Shown here: one piece after another, positions 53,716 through 64,000 of the stretch
Layout of the letters: each line of letters starts with the position of its first letter
How positions within the stretch are numbered: position 1 is the first letter of the stretch
Source of the DNA: Rhodanobacter sp. L36
GTDB lineage: Bacteria > Pseudomonadota > Gammaproteobacteria > Xanthomonadales > Rhodanobacteraceae
Assembly (NCBI RefSeq): GCF_009765755.1
Contig: NZ_LMUV01000002.1
Location: forward strand, 829,693 to 893,692
Reading direction: 5' to 3'
Length of the DNA stretch: 64,000 nt
The notes under the pieces: model-generated
What the model was told of the DNA's origin: nothing
Database searches by the model: none
What the model saw: only the letters and a program-made list of their open reading frames with translations
Program-made: the position numbers and the translations under genes

Positions 53716-53785
53716 AGCGCTACCCTAGGGAAGTCAAGCGTGAACTGTAACTGTAATCGACTGAAACTGGATTACGGCTGGAGAA

Positions 53786-54445
<660 letters not shown>

Positions 54446-54595
54446 CTTTCACTATCTGAAGCTGATCAGTCGGAGAGAACGTTGCCGCAGGGCGAGACCG
54501 AAACCGTCGAATGTTTTGACGGCACTCACCGCTGGGGAGACGCAGGGAAAGGTTTTCAACGGTACAACAGCACATGGCATTTGTATAGCACCTGA

Positions 54596-54625
54596 GAGGC
54601 AGATAAATGGACGTCCATCTGCCTC
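54596..54625. terminator. Strong hairpin between TPR gene and tonB
   Basis: GAGGCAGAT against ATCTGCCTC, a 9-bp perfect stem with a 12-base loop whose centre is the palindrome TGGACGTCCA. It lies 34 bases past the TPR gene stop and about 150 bases before the tonB start, both on the minus strand, so it could end one transcript or regulate the other. No T tract follows. Confidence 0.5.
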
Positions 54626-54658
54626 CCGAAACAAGTTGCCATGGGAACAATTACGCGA

Positions 54659-55942
54659 TTACTTATTGCCCGCCTTTTTGAGCCAGGCATTGGCTTTGTC
54701 CGCTGTTTCCGGTTGTTGCGCCGCCAGTTTCATTGCCGCGATGGCTGCAGGTTTGTTCTTCAAACCACGCTCGGCTTCGGCCAACAACATGTACGCGTTG
54801 CCCTTGTGCTTGACGCCTTTGTCGATGCCGGTTTGCAGCGATTTTTTCGCTTCACTGTATTTCTGGCCCTGCAGCTGCACGCTGCCCAGTGCGACATAAA
54901 TATCGCCATCTGTGGCTACCGTCGTTCCCTTCTGGTAGTAACTCATCGCGCGACTGTCGCTCTCGCCGATGACGGCTGCGTCACCCGCCAGTTTGTAGTT
55001 TTCGGCGCTGGACTTGATGATGCCTTTCGACACACCGTCGTCGAAAACCTGTAGTGCTTTGCTACTGTTGGCGACTGTATCGGTGCCTTCCTGAGCAACC
55101 AGCAGATAGGCTTTGATGAGATTGATCCAGTCGCCTTCGTCTTTGAGCGAACCGGCGCTGCGGCCTTGTTCAAGCAACTTGATCGCTTCCGGATATTTTT
55201 GTTGCTGAAGCAGCAAGGCGCTGGCGTTATGCAGCGCGCCTGTGTCGCCTGGATTTTTTGCTAGTTCGTCGGATGCAAGTTTTGCAGCCTGATCGCCCTG
55301 TCCCGATTCGGAATAGCTGGCCATCAGTATCTGATTCCAGCTTGCATCGGGTTTGTCCGTCATGGACTGCGCTTTCTTGATCGCGACAATGGCCTCGGGA
55401 TATTTCTGGAGGCGATAGTCGGCGTTTCCTTCAAGAGCATACGACTCGGCGGTTTCCTTCTTGCCCTCGGCGCGCCACTTGGTGAGCGTTTCCAAAGCTG
55501 GCTGGTACTGCTCGTCGGCAAGTTGAATCTGCGCCAACTCATATTCGAGCTGGAAATAGGTGTCGTTCGGCAGGATGCCATTGGTCAGGGACTGCTGGAG
55601 CAGCGCAATGGCGCCCTTGGCATCGTTTTGCTTGTATTTGATATTGGCCAGCCCTTGCAACGCCAGCGCTTGCGCGTATTTGCTCTTGCTGCTATCTGCA
55701 AGGGGTTGAAGAATCTGTTGCGCCTTCGCGTTGTCACCGCTGTTGACCGCATCGAGTCCGGCATTGAGGCTTTTCTGATCGGCCTCGCTCTTCAGATCAA
55801 GCTTAGGTTCTGCCCGGGTGCTGTTGGGATACAACGCGGCGGGTTTGTCCTTCGCAGCGTCTTTTGCCAACGCTTGGCCGCTCGCCGCACCAAGCAGCAA
55901 TACGGCGCTCGCCAACATCGATAATCCTCGGGCGTGCTTCAT
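54659..55942 (-). CDS. Tetratricopeptide repeat protein
   Basis: 427-residue secreted protein with a signal peptide (LLGAASGQALAKD) and at least eight TPR-like helix pairs across residues 60-420 (QALALQGLANIKYKQNDAKG, ASWNQILMASYSESGQGDQA, GALHNASALLLQQQKYPEAI, YVALGSVQLQGQKYSEAKKS). AGAGGA precedes the ATG at 55942. It sits between gyrB and tonB, as in Xanthomonas. Probably a periplasmic scaffold or a protein-complex adaptor; specific role unknown. Confidence 0.88.
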   Translation of the reverse strand: MKHARGLSMLASAVLLLGAASGQALAKDAAKDKPAALYPNSTRAEPKLDLKSEADQKSLNAGLDAVNSGDNAKAQQILQPLADSSKSKYAQALALQGLANIKYKQNDAKGAIALLQQSLTNGILPNDTYFQLEYELAQIQLADEQYQPALETLTKWRAEGKKETAESYALEGNADYRLQKYPEAIVAIKKAQSMTDKPDASWNQILMASYSESGQGDQAAKLASDELAKNPGDTGALHNASALLLQQQKYPEAIKLLEQGRSAGSLKDEGDWINLIKAYLLVAQEGTDTVANSSKALQVFDDGVSKGIIKSSAENYKLAGDAAVIGESDSRAMSYYQKGTTVATDGDIYVALGSVQLQGQKYSEAKKSLQTGIDKGVKHKGNAYMLLAEAERGLKNKPAAIAAMKLAAQQPETADKANAWLKKAGNK

Positions 55943-56058
55943 GTTCGTCCTCTTGGTTCTGCGCATGGAATACGCGGGAATCATGGAGGGTAACCCGACG
56001 CAACCGGGAAGGACAAGTCGCAGTGCCGCATCAAAGATTGTTAAAAATCAATTACTTG

Positions 56059-56084
56059 GATGACCCTGTGTTCACAGGGTCATC
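56059..56084 (-). terminator. Terminator-like hairpin downstream of gyrB
   Basis: GATGACCCTGTG-TT-CACAGGGTCATC, a 12-bp perfect stem around a 2-base centre, 41 bases past the gyrB stop. On the minus strand it is followed by an AT-rich stretch, so it may end the gyrB transcript. Confidence 0.6.
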
Positions 56085-56124
56085 ACGGGGCATAGTCCCG
56101 TCCTGTTTTCCGCCGGACTAGACG

Positions 56125-58608
<2,484 letters not shown>

Positions 58609-58638
58609 TCATGCAAAGGGTCAATTGCAACCGAACGA

Positions 58639-59718
58639 TTATAGCAGGCGTGTGATTTCGCCCTGTTCCACGTGGAACATCGCTTTTGGTGCGGCGAGTA
58701 ACGCTTTGGGCGGCTCAGTGCCCGTCACGAGCACTTGAGCATGAGCATTCTCAAGATAGGCCACAACTGCTTGTTGATGTTGTTCGTCCAGCTCGGAAGC
58801 CAGATCATCCAGGCATACGACAGGCCACTCTCCATGGCTTTCAAAAAACACATGAGCTTGAGCCATCACACAGGCCAGTGCCGTCAGTTTCTCTTGGCCG
58901 CGGGAGAGATGTTCCTTGATTGGGGCATGAGTGTAAGTTAGAGCCCAATCTGCACGGTGACAACCTACGGTGGTGTGACCCCTCGCAAAATCCCTGCCCC
59001 GGGTTGAACGAAGTTCTTCCAGCAAATTCGTCTCGGGTGGCCACCCACGTCGATAGCTGAGCGTTGCATGGCCCAACTCTGGCAACAGTTCACCAGCCAT
59101 CGTTTGTAGCCAAGGTAGCAGTTGGGCTAGATAAGCTTTCCTGTATGCATCGATCGCGGTGGCGCACATGTCGAGCTCAATTTCCCATGGCGCAAAGAGA
59201 TCGTCCTCTGGCGACTGGCTTGTTCGAAGAAGGCTATTTCTCTGTTTTACCGCACGTTGATAGCGTCTCCAGAGCAAAAGGAACTCATGTTCCACGTGGA
59301 ACACCCCCCAATCCAGATAACGGCGGCGCTCGTCAGCCGGCCCCGCGATCAATGCATGGGAACCTGGCTCAAAACAAACGACTGCGCACTGGCCCACTAG
59401 CTGCCCCAACGTCATCTGCGCATCATCGGCCCTTGCTTCCCACCGTGAGCCTGCTCGCCCGAGCCCCACGCGTGTTTTGCTGCCATCAAGCCGGATTAAT
59501 TCGGCAAAGACAGATACGTGCGTGGAATCACGCTGGACCAGCGCCTCCTTGGCGCTGGAGCGAAACGAACGGGCATGAGAGAGCAGAAAGGCTGCCTCCA
59601 ACACGCTGGTTTTTCCAGCTCCGTTCGCGCCGACAAAGAGATTGATTCCGTCCTCCAGCTTGATATCGACGTTCGTCAAGCATCGAAGGCCACGGATGCG
59701 CAACTCCTCAATCCGCAT
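58639..59718 (-). CDS. recF: DNA replication and repair protein RecF
   Basis: 359-residue SMC-like ATPase that loads RecA at gaps. Walker A LFVGANGAGKTSVLEAAFLL, the signature HLSRGQEKLTALACVM, and Walker B VVCLDDLASELDEQHQQ are present. The ATG at 59718 is in family; the frame upstream is unlike it. The gene carries two perfect parS palindromes (58664 and 59288), which are read as ...FHVEQ... and ...FHVEH... . Confidence 0.96.
   Translation of the reverse strand: MRIEELRIRGLRCLTNVDIKLEDGINLFVGANGAGKTSVLEAAFLLSHARSFRSSAKEALVQRDSTHVSVFAELIRLDGSKTRVGLGRAGSRWEARADDAQMTLGQLVGQCAVVCFEPGSHALIAGPADERRRYLDWGVFHVEHEFLLLWRRYQRAVKQRNSLLRTSQSPEDDLFAPWEIELDMCATAIDAYRKAYLAQLLPWLQTMAGELLPELGHATLSYRRGWPPETNLLEELRSTRGRDFARGHTTVGCHRADWALTYTHAPIKEHLSRGQEKLTALACVMAQAHVFFESHGEWPVVCLDDLASELDEQHQQAVVAYLENAHAQVLVTGTEPPKALLAAPKAMFHVEQGEITRLL
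58664..58679. promoter_or_regulatory. parS: parS site 1
   Basis: TGTTCCACGTGGAACA, a perfect 16-bp palindrome and the consensus ParB-binding parS, inside the 3' part of recF, about 2.4 kb from the dnaN-dnaA gap. Confidence 0.93.
59288..59303. promoter_or_regulatory. parS: parS site 2
   Basis: A second perfect copy of the same palindrome within recF, 624 bp from site 1. Clusters of such sites near oriC load ParB for chromosome segregation. Confidence 0.93.
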
Positions 59719-59800
59719 TGATTGAACCCCGAACGCAGCGACGCCGGAAATCCTGCGAAGATTCCCGGCGTCTGTTGTCAATACACGCGACGATCAAGCG

Positions 59801-60901
59801 TCAGAGCCGCAACGGCATGATCACGTGGCGCGCTTGTTCGTTATCGTGTTCTTGCACCAAGCAGCTCGATTGCGCATCTCGCAGGCTGAGTCGCGCCTTG
59901 TCCCCGCGCAGCGCCGCCAACGCATCAAGCAGATATCCCACATTGAAACCAACAGCTAGATCCGAGACATGCGTTTCAGCTTCAACCTCTTCAACGGCTT
60001 CTTCCTGCTCCGGATTGTGAGCGACGATTCTCAATTTGCCCGGCGAAAACTCAAGTCGAACACCTCGGTATTTTTCGTTGGAAAGAATGGCAGCTCGCTG
60101 TAACGCACCGCGTAGAACTTCGCGATCCAAGGTCGCTGACTTGTCTGCACCCAGTGGAATAACCGCCTCGTAATCGGGAAACCGACCATCGATCAACTTG
60201 GACGTGAACATTACGTCGCCCCGCCGAACGCGAAGATGATTGCGCCCGAATTCAAGTTCGACTTGGCCATCACCTGTTTCGAGCAGCCCCACCAGCTCAT
60301 TGACACCTTTCCGCGGAATGATGATCTGTCGCCGCGTCGTCACGGAACTCTGCAATTCCGTTTGCTTCATGGCAAGACGATGGCCATCGGTAGCGACGCA
60401 GCGCAAAGTATGTTCCTGCAAATCGAGCAGCATGCCGTTGAGGTAATAGCGAACGTCCTGATTCGCCATGGCGAATGCCGTTCGCTCCATCAGGTCACGC
60501 AGTACTTCTTCGGGAAGACTGACCTTTTCCACCAGCTCGATTTCATCGACTGTGGGAAATTCGCTGGCTGGAAGCGTCGTCAACGTAAAACGGCTACGGC
60601 CCGCGCTGAGCGAGACCCGATCATTGTTTAGCTTGAGTTCGATCTTTGCCCCATCCGGCAGAGCGCGGACGATATCGAAGAGCTTTCTAGCAGGAATCGT
60701 GATTTCGCCATCAACCAGCTTGTCGGCCAGCGTTGTGGCAACCATCTCCACTTCAAGATCCGTACCGGTCAACGATAGTGAACCGTTGGCGACTTTGACC
60801 AACAGGTTAGCCAGCACCGGAAGCGTCTGACGACGTTCAACAACGCCAATGACCTGCTGCAGCGGTTTGAGCAATGCTTCTCTTTGGATGCTGAATTGCA
60901 T
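59801..60901 (-). CDS. dnaN: DNA polymerase III beta subunit (sliding clamp)
   Basis: 366-residue three-domain clamp. The typical ends MQFSIQREALLKPLQQVIGV and the C-terminal RHVIMPLRL (the PMRL-type tail) are present, along with FLDGRFPDYEAVIP-like and DLVRYYLNGM-like internal strands (visible as LIDGRFPDYEAVIP and DVRYYLNGMLLD). AGAGGAAA precedes the ATG. Standard position between recF and dnaA, with 250 bp of likely origin DNA upstream. Confidence 0.97.
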   Translation of the reverse strand: MQFSIQREALLKPLQQVIGVVERRQTLPVLANLLVKVANGSLSLTGTDLEVEMVATTLADKLVDGEITIPARKLFDIVRALPDGAKIELKLNNDRVSLSAGRSRFTLTTLPASEFPTVDEIELVEKVSLPEEVLRDLMERTAFAMANQDVRYYLNGMLLDLQEHTLRCVATDGHRLAMKQTELQSSVTTRRQIIIPRKGVNELVGLLETGDGQVELEFGRNHLRVRRGDVMFTSKLIDGRFPDYEAVIPLGADKSATLDREVLRGALQRAAILSNEKYRGVRLEFSPGKLRIVAHNPEQEEAVEEVEAETHVSDLAVGFNVGYLLDALAALRGDKARLSLRDAQSSCLVQEHDNEQARHVIMPLRL

Positions 60902-61150
60902 GAGTTTCGCTTTCCTCTACCTGCTGTTCTGTCTTTTAAAAGAAGATAGTTGTTGTAGTAGGTGTCGTGGATAACTTTTAAATTGATCTAAAGCTTTGAA
61001 AATCAAATAGTTACTTGTTTATTGGCTTGTGCTCAAAAGGCAACAGGCGCTGTGGACCATTTGTGCATAACTTTTGAGGCCATTCTATCCACACATTATC
61101 CACAGCTTGAACCCCGGATGTTCCATCCTTGAACAGAGCAGGGCCCTACG
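60902..61150. other. oriC: Likely chromosomal origin oriC (dnaN-dnaA gap)
   Basis: AT-rich 249-bp gap with several DnaA boxes: TTATCCACA perfect at 61096-61104, TTATGCACA (minus strand) perfect at 61062-61070, one-mismatch boxes CTATCCACA at 61085-61093 and TTATCCACG (minus strand) at 60966-60974. An AT-rich stretch (about 60968-61018) near the dnaN side could be the unwinding element. A further perfect box lies at 62640 upstream of rpmH. The origin in this family is expected here, but only experiment can fix its borders. Confidence 0.75.
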
Positions 61151-62485
61151 CTAGCCAGTCAGTGTTCGAATCAGTTGTTCCCAATCTTGACGCATCCTCG
61201 GATCGGTTTCGACGAACTTTTTTATCGTCTTGCATGCATGCATGACCGTGGTGTGGTCTCTGCCACCGAATGCTTCGCCGATTTCCGGCAGGCTGTGTTC
61301 CGTCAGCTCCTTTGACAAGGCCATGGCAATTTGCCTTGGCCGAGCGAGAGAACGCACCCGACGCTTGGATAACAAATCCTGCAGCCGCACGTTGAAATAT
61401 TCAGCAGTGATTTTCTGGATATTGGGTATGTTGATCGCCTGCGCATGCGTTGCCAGCAGATCGCGTAGTGTTTCTTCGGCGAAATCGGCGGTAATTGGCT
61501 TGCCATAGAAATTGGCGCGCGCAGCCAGAGTGTTCAGGGCGCCTTCCAAATCACGCACGTTCGAGCGAATACGCTTGGCCAGCAGCATGGCGACATTTTC
61601 ATCGACCGCCACGCCCTTCTCATGAGCTTTGGCCAGCAGAATCGCCGCTCGTGTCTCGAAGTCCGGAGGCTCGATGGCAACGCTCAGGCCCCAGCCCAGA
61701 CGAGACTTGAGCCGCGGTTCGAGCTTGTCGACTTCCTTCGGATAGCGATCGCAGGTCAAGATGATCTGCTGCTTTGACTCGAACAACGCATTGAAGGTAT
61801 GGAAAAACTCCTCCTGCGTCGTATCCTTACCCGCGAAAAACTGGATGTCGTCGATCAGCAGCGCATCCACCGATCGGAAACGCCGCTTGAATTCGTCCAT
61901 GCTCTTGGCGCGCAGTGCCTCAATCATCGACCCGACAAATTGCTCGGAACGCAGGTAGAGCACCTTGAAATCCGGATTGCGCTCGCGCATCAGGTTGCCA
62001 GCGGCATGCATGAGATGCGTCTTGCCGAGTCCGGTGCCGCCGTAAAGCAGAAGCGGGTTGTACGCCCGTCCCGGGTTGGTCGCGACCTGCATGGCCGCCG
62101 CCTTTCCCAGTTGATTGGATTTGCCTTCGACAAAGGTCTCGAATGTGTAGTGCGGATCCAGGTTGTGGGGATGCGCAGCCACGTTTGACGGCACGACCGC
62201 ATTGCTTCGCACGATGACCGGTCTGGACGGAGCTGGCGGTCGGGCGGAATTGGAGCCGACATCAAGTCGTATTGGCCACGGCTTGCCAGCCAGCTGCTGC
62301 ACAACGGTTTCAATGAGCGCCAAGTAACGATCGCGCACGGTATCCAGAGTGTAGGAATTGGGGGCGAACAACTGCAGGCCATCGCTCCCGTCGCGCGCTT
62401 GCAGGGGCATGAGCCAGGTGTGTAAGTCCTCGGCGCTCAGATCGCCTTCAAGGCGCTCAAGGCAGCGCCGCCACAGATCACTCAT
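61151..62485 (-). CDS. dnaA: Chromosomal replication initiator DnaA
   Basis: 444-residue initiator. Domain III holds Walker [19 protein letters not shown] and Walker [21 protein letters not shown]. The C-terminal DNA-binding domain carries the helix-turn-helix [20 protein letters not shown] and the preceding [20 protein letters not shown] basic loop. The N-terminal domain begins [20 protein letters not shown]. DnaA boxes lie upstream toward rpmH and downstream toward dnaN. Confidence 0.97.
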   Translation of the reverse strand: MSDLWRRCLERLEGDLSAEDLHTWLMPLQARDGSDGLQLFAPNSYTLDTVRDRYLALIETVVQQLAGKPWPIRLDVGSNSARPPAPSRPVIVRSNAVVPSNVAAHPHNLDPHYTFETFVEGKSNQLGKAAAMQVATNPGRAYNPLLLYGGTGLGKTHLMHAAGNLMRERNPDFKVLYLRSEQFVGSMIEALRAKSMDEFKRRFRSVDALLIDDIQFFAGKDTTQEEFFHTFNALFESKQQIILTCDRYPKEVDKLEPRLKSRLGWGLSVAIEPPDFETRAAILLAKAHEKGVAVDENVAMLLAKRIRSNVRDLEGALNTLAARANFYGKPITADFAEETLRDLLATHAQAINIPNIQKITAEYFNVRLQDLLSKRRVRSLARPRQIAMALSKELTEHSLPEIGEAFGGRDHTTVMHACKTIKKFVETDPRMRQDWEQLIRTLTG

Positions 62486-62639
62486 GGATAATTGTCAGCC
62501 ACAACGTTTGAAGCGCATGCGCGCGGGGTGAACGCGGAAGTCTAGCAGTTGGTCATGCGCTTCCGGTGTCCATGCAGTAGCGCGAAAGGCTGCGCATCGT
62601 TGACAACAACGAATAAAACCCACACACTTTCCAACCTTT

Positions 62640-62648
62640 TTATCCACA
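62640..62648 (+). promoter_or_regulatory. DnaA box near rpmH
   Basis: TTATCCACA, a perfect consensus DnaA box, 19 bases before the rpmH start and within the 181-bp divergent dnaA-rpmH gap. It may let DnaA regulate its own promoter or rpmH. Confidence 0.7.
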
Positions 62649-62666
62649 TTCCCTTCGGAGTAAGCC

Positions 62667-62801
62667 ATGAAGCGGACCTTCCAGCCCAGCAAGCTCAAGC
62701 GCGCACGCACGCACGGTTTCCGTGCCCGCATGGCAACAGCCGACGGTCGCAAGATTCTCAATGCCCGTCGCGCCAAGGGCCGCAAGCGCCTGATTCCGTA
62801 A
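62667..62801 (+). CDS. rpmH: 50S ribosomal protein L34
   Basis: 44-residue ribosomal protein, exactly the family length: [20 protein letters not shown], then [20 protein letters not shown] and RLIP. Too short for many ORF callers but unmistakable. A CGGAG ribosome site precedes the ATG. Divergent from dnaA and followed 14 bp later by rnpA, the classic origin arrangement. Confidence 0.97.
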   Translation: MKRTFQPSKLKRARTHGFRARMATADGRKILNARRAKGRKRLIP

Positions 62802-62815
62802 TACAGGATCAGGAC

Positions 62816-63163
62816 ATGCCCGCCGCCGGTCTCCCGCGCGAGGCACGGCTACGCAGGCCCAGCGAATTCGCCGCATTGCGGCTAAGCAGCGGACGCGCAG
62901 GCGGCCGCTGTTTTCATGTGCGCTATAGAAGCAATGAGCTTGGGCATGCGAGGCTCGGCCTGGCCATATCCAAACGTGTTTCCAAGCGCGCCGTCGAACG
63001 AAATCGCATCAAACGATTGCTGCGCGAATCCTTTCGACGCATCCAGCATCAACTCCCAGCGGTGGACGTGATGGTGATGGCGCGCGAACAGGCGGCGGGT
63101 ATTCCCGGTTCCGAGTTGCTCATCGAACTCGACCAGCTGTGGAAAAAGCTGTCGGCAAGTTGA
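62816..63163 (+). CDS. rnpA: Ribonuclease P protein component
   Basis: 115-residue protein subunit of RNase P that helps process the 5' ends of tRNA precursors. The conserved basic motif RNRIKRLLRESFR is present (about residues 61-73), preceded by LGLAISKRVSKRAVE. The ATG at 62816 has AGGA upstream. Located between rpmH and yidC as usual. Confidence 0.95.
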   Translation: MPAAGLPREARLRRPSEFAALRLSSGRAGGRCFHVRYRSNELGHARLGLAISKRVSKRAVERNRIKRLLRESFRRIQHQLPAVDVMVMAREQAAGIPGSELLIELDQLWKKLSAS

Positions 63164-63292
63164 TCGGCGGGTGCCCGTGACTTTCCGCACCATTGAAGCC
63201 GGACACCGCGACCTCCACAATTCCGTGTTGGCCCGCCCTTTCATACTCTTTCGTCGTGTCCAGCGCGGCGGCATCACCGGATTTGCTACGCG

Positions 63293-64000
63293 ATGAACCA
63301 GACGCGCACCTTCCTCTTGTTTGCCTTGATGGCCGTGGCCTACTTCCTGTACCTGGCGTGGGACAAGGATTACGCGCCGGCACCACAACCCGTTGCGACA
63401 ACCAGCAGCGCCAGCGTCTCTTCGGATGGCAGTGTGCCAAGTGCGGTTTCAGCAACCGCTGGTGTTCCGGCGGTGCCGAACACGGGTGGCGTCGCCAGCG
63501 CCACTTCAAACACTCAGCCATCGAAGTTGATCTCGATCAACACCGACGTGTTACATCTGGTGGTAGATACCCGAGGTGGCAGCGTGGTTCACGCGGACTT
63601 GCCCGGATACCCGTCTGCGCCGCTGACTCGCAAGGCGCCCAATCCTCCGGCGACCGTGCTGCTGGACAGCGATGACGATCACTATTTTGTCGCCCAGAGC
63701 GGCCTAGTCAGCAGCAGCGATACAGCACCACAGGATCAGCCCAGCCATCAGGCCATCTTTCAGAGTGCGAACACTTCTTACGCGCTGGCCAACGGTCAGA
63801 ACGAACTGAATGTCGACTTCACCTGGCAGGACGCTGCGGGTATCAAGGTCACCAAGACCTACAGCTTCAAGCGCGGCAGCTATGTCATCAACGTGAGCCA
63901 GCGCATCGACAACAGCGGCAGCAAGACCTGGACCGGCAATGCCTACCAACAACTGCAGCGCATCGCGCCACCCAAGCCTGCCAGCTGGTTCAGTCATTAC
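63293..64000 (+). CDS. yidC: Membrane protein insertase YidC (partial, runs off the window)
   Basis: Only the first 236 codons are in the window. It begins with the membrane anchor NQTRTFLLFALMAVAYFLYL, a Ser/Ala-rich linker, then the periplasmic P1 beta-supersandwich domain (LISINTDVLHLVVDTRGGSV, VHADLPGYPSAP, and YSFKRGSYVINVSQRIDN). The conserved C-terminal insertase core lies beyond the edge. Its ATG overlaps the stop of a 39-codon GTG frame (63177-63296). Confidence 0.93.
   Translation, partial: MNQTRTFLLFALMAVAYFLYLAWDKDYAPAPQPVATTSSASVSSDGSVPSAVSATAGVPAVPNTGGVASATSNTQPSKLISINTDVLHLVVDTRGGSVVHADLPGYPSAPLTRKAPNPPATVLLDSDDDHYFVAQSGLVSSSDTAPQDQPSHQAIFQSANTSYALANGQNELNVDFTWQDAAGIKVTKTYSFKRGSYVINVSQRIDNSGSKTWTGNAYQQLQRIAPPKPASWFSHY

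Noticed and set aside
59818-59828. TCACGTGG near the dnaN end as another parS
   Set aside because: Lacks the TGTT/AACA arms required for ParB binding.

Overview
The window is a high-GC gammaproteobacterial chromosome segment that reaches the replication origin. The right end reads, from right to left, yidC (partial, +), rnpA (+), rpmH (+), then dnaA, dnaN, recF and gyrB on the minus strand. A tonB-exbB-exbD1-exbD2 operon beside pdxJ lies just beyond gyrB. That order matches Xanthomonas and its relatives, so a member of the Xanthomonadales (Lysobacterales), probably Rhodanobacteraceae, is the best guess. The genus is inferred, not shown.

Layout. 0-4 kb: nitrogen operon (TorF-type porin, glnK, amtB) and uppP. 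4-12 kb: a LysR regulator divergent from a MexEF-OprN-like RND efflux operon that ends in a short-chain dehydrogenase. 12-15 kb: a membrane/stress cluster (AI-2E family protein, YqjK/YqjE/YqjD-like proteins, DUF1328 protein). 15-19 kb: a PEBP-like protein, a degenerate metallo-beta-lactamase-like secreted protein and a Ycf46-like AAA ATPase. 19.5-24 kb: an accessory region with an HxlR regulator, an FMN reductase, a truncated ring-cleavage dioxygenase, two REP-like repeats flanking an orphan gene, a CPBP protease, and about 1 kb of repeat-rich DNA containing a 42-bp minisatellite. 24-33 kb: metabolic and lipid genes (hydrolases, glycosyltransferase, acyltransferase, Lrp regulator, phenylalanine hydroxylase). 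33.8-35.1 kb: a RES-Xre toxin-antitoxin pair with a perfect palindromic operator. 35-45 kb: peptidases, WYL regulator, GST, DJ-1-like protein, fbp, patatin lipoprotein, S9 peptidase. 45-46.4 kb: a YtrA-type GntR regulator with a probably leaderless transcript and a truncated ABC ATPase. 46-52 kb: radical SAM protein, small membrane proteins, acs, a phosphopantetheinyl transferase and pdxJ. 52-64 kb: the Ton energising system, a TPR protein and the origin region.

The origin region carries perfect DnaA boxes in an AT-rich dnaN-dnaA gap and two perfect 16-bp parS palindromes inside recF. These mark the likely oriC and the ParB loading zone. No rRNA, tRNA, CRISPR array, prophage or intact transposase was seen. 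The dispersed repeats are non-coding hairpins of several distinct families.
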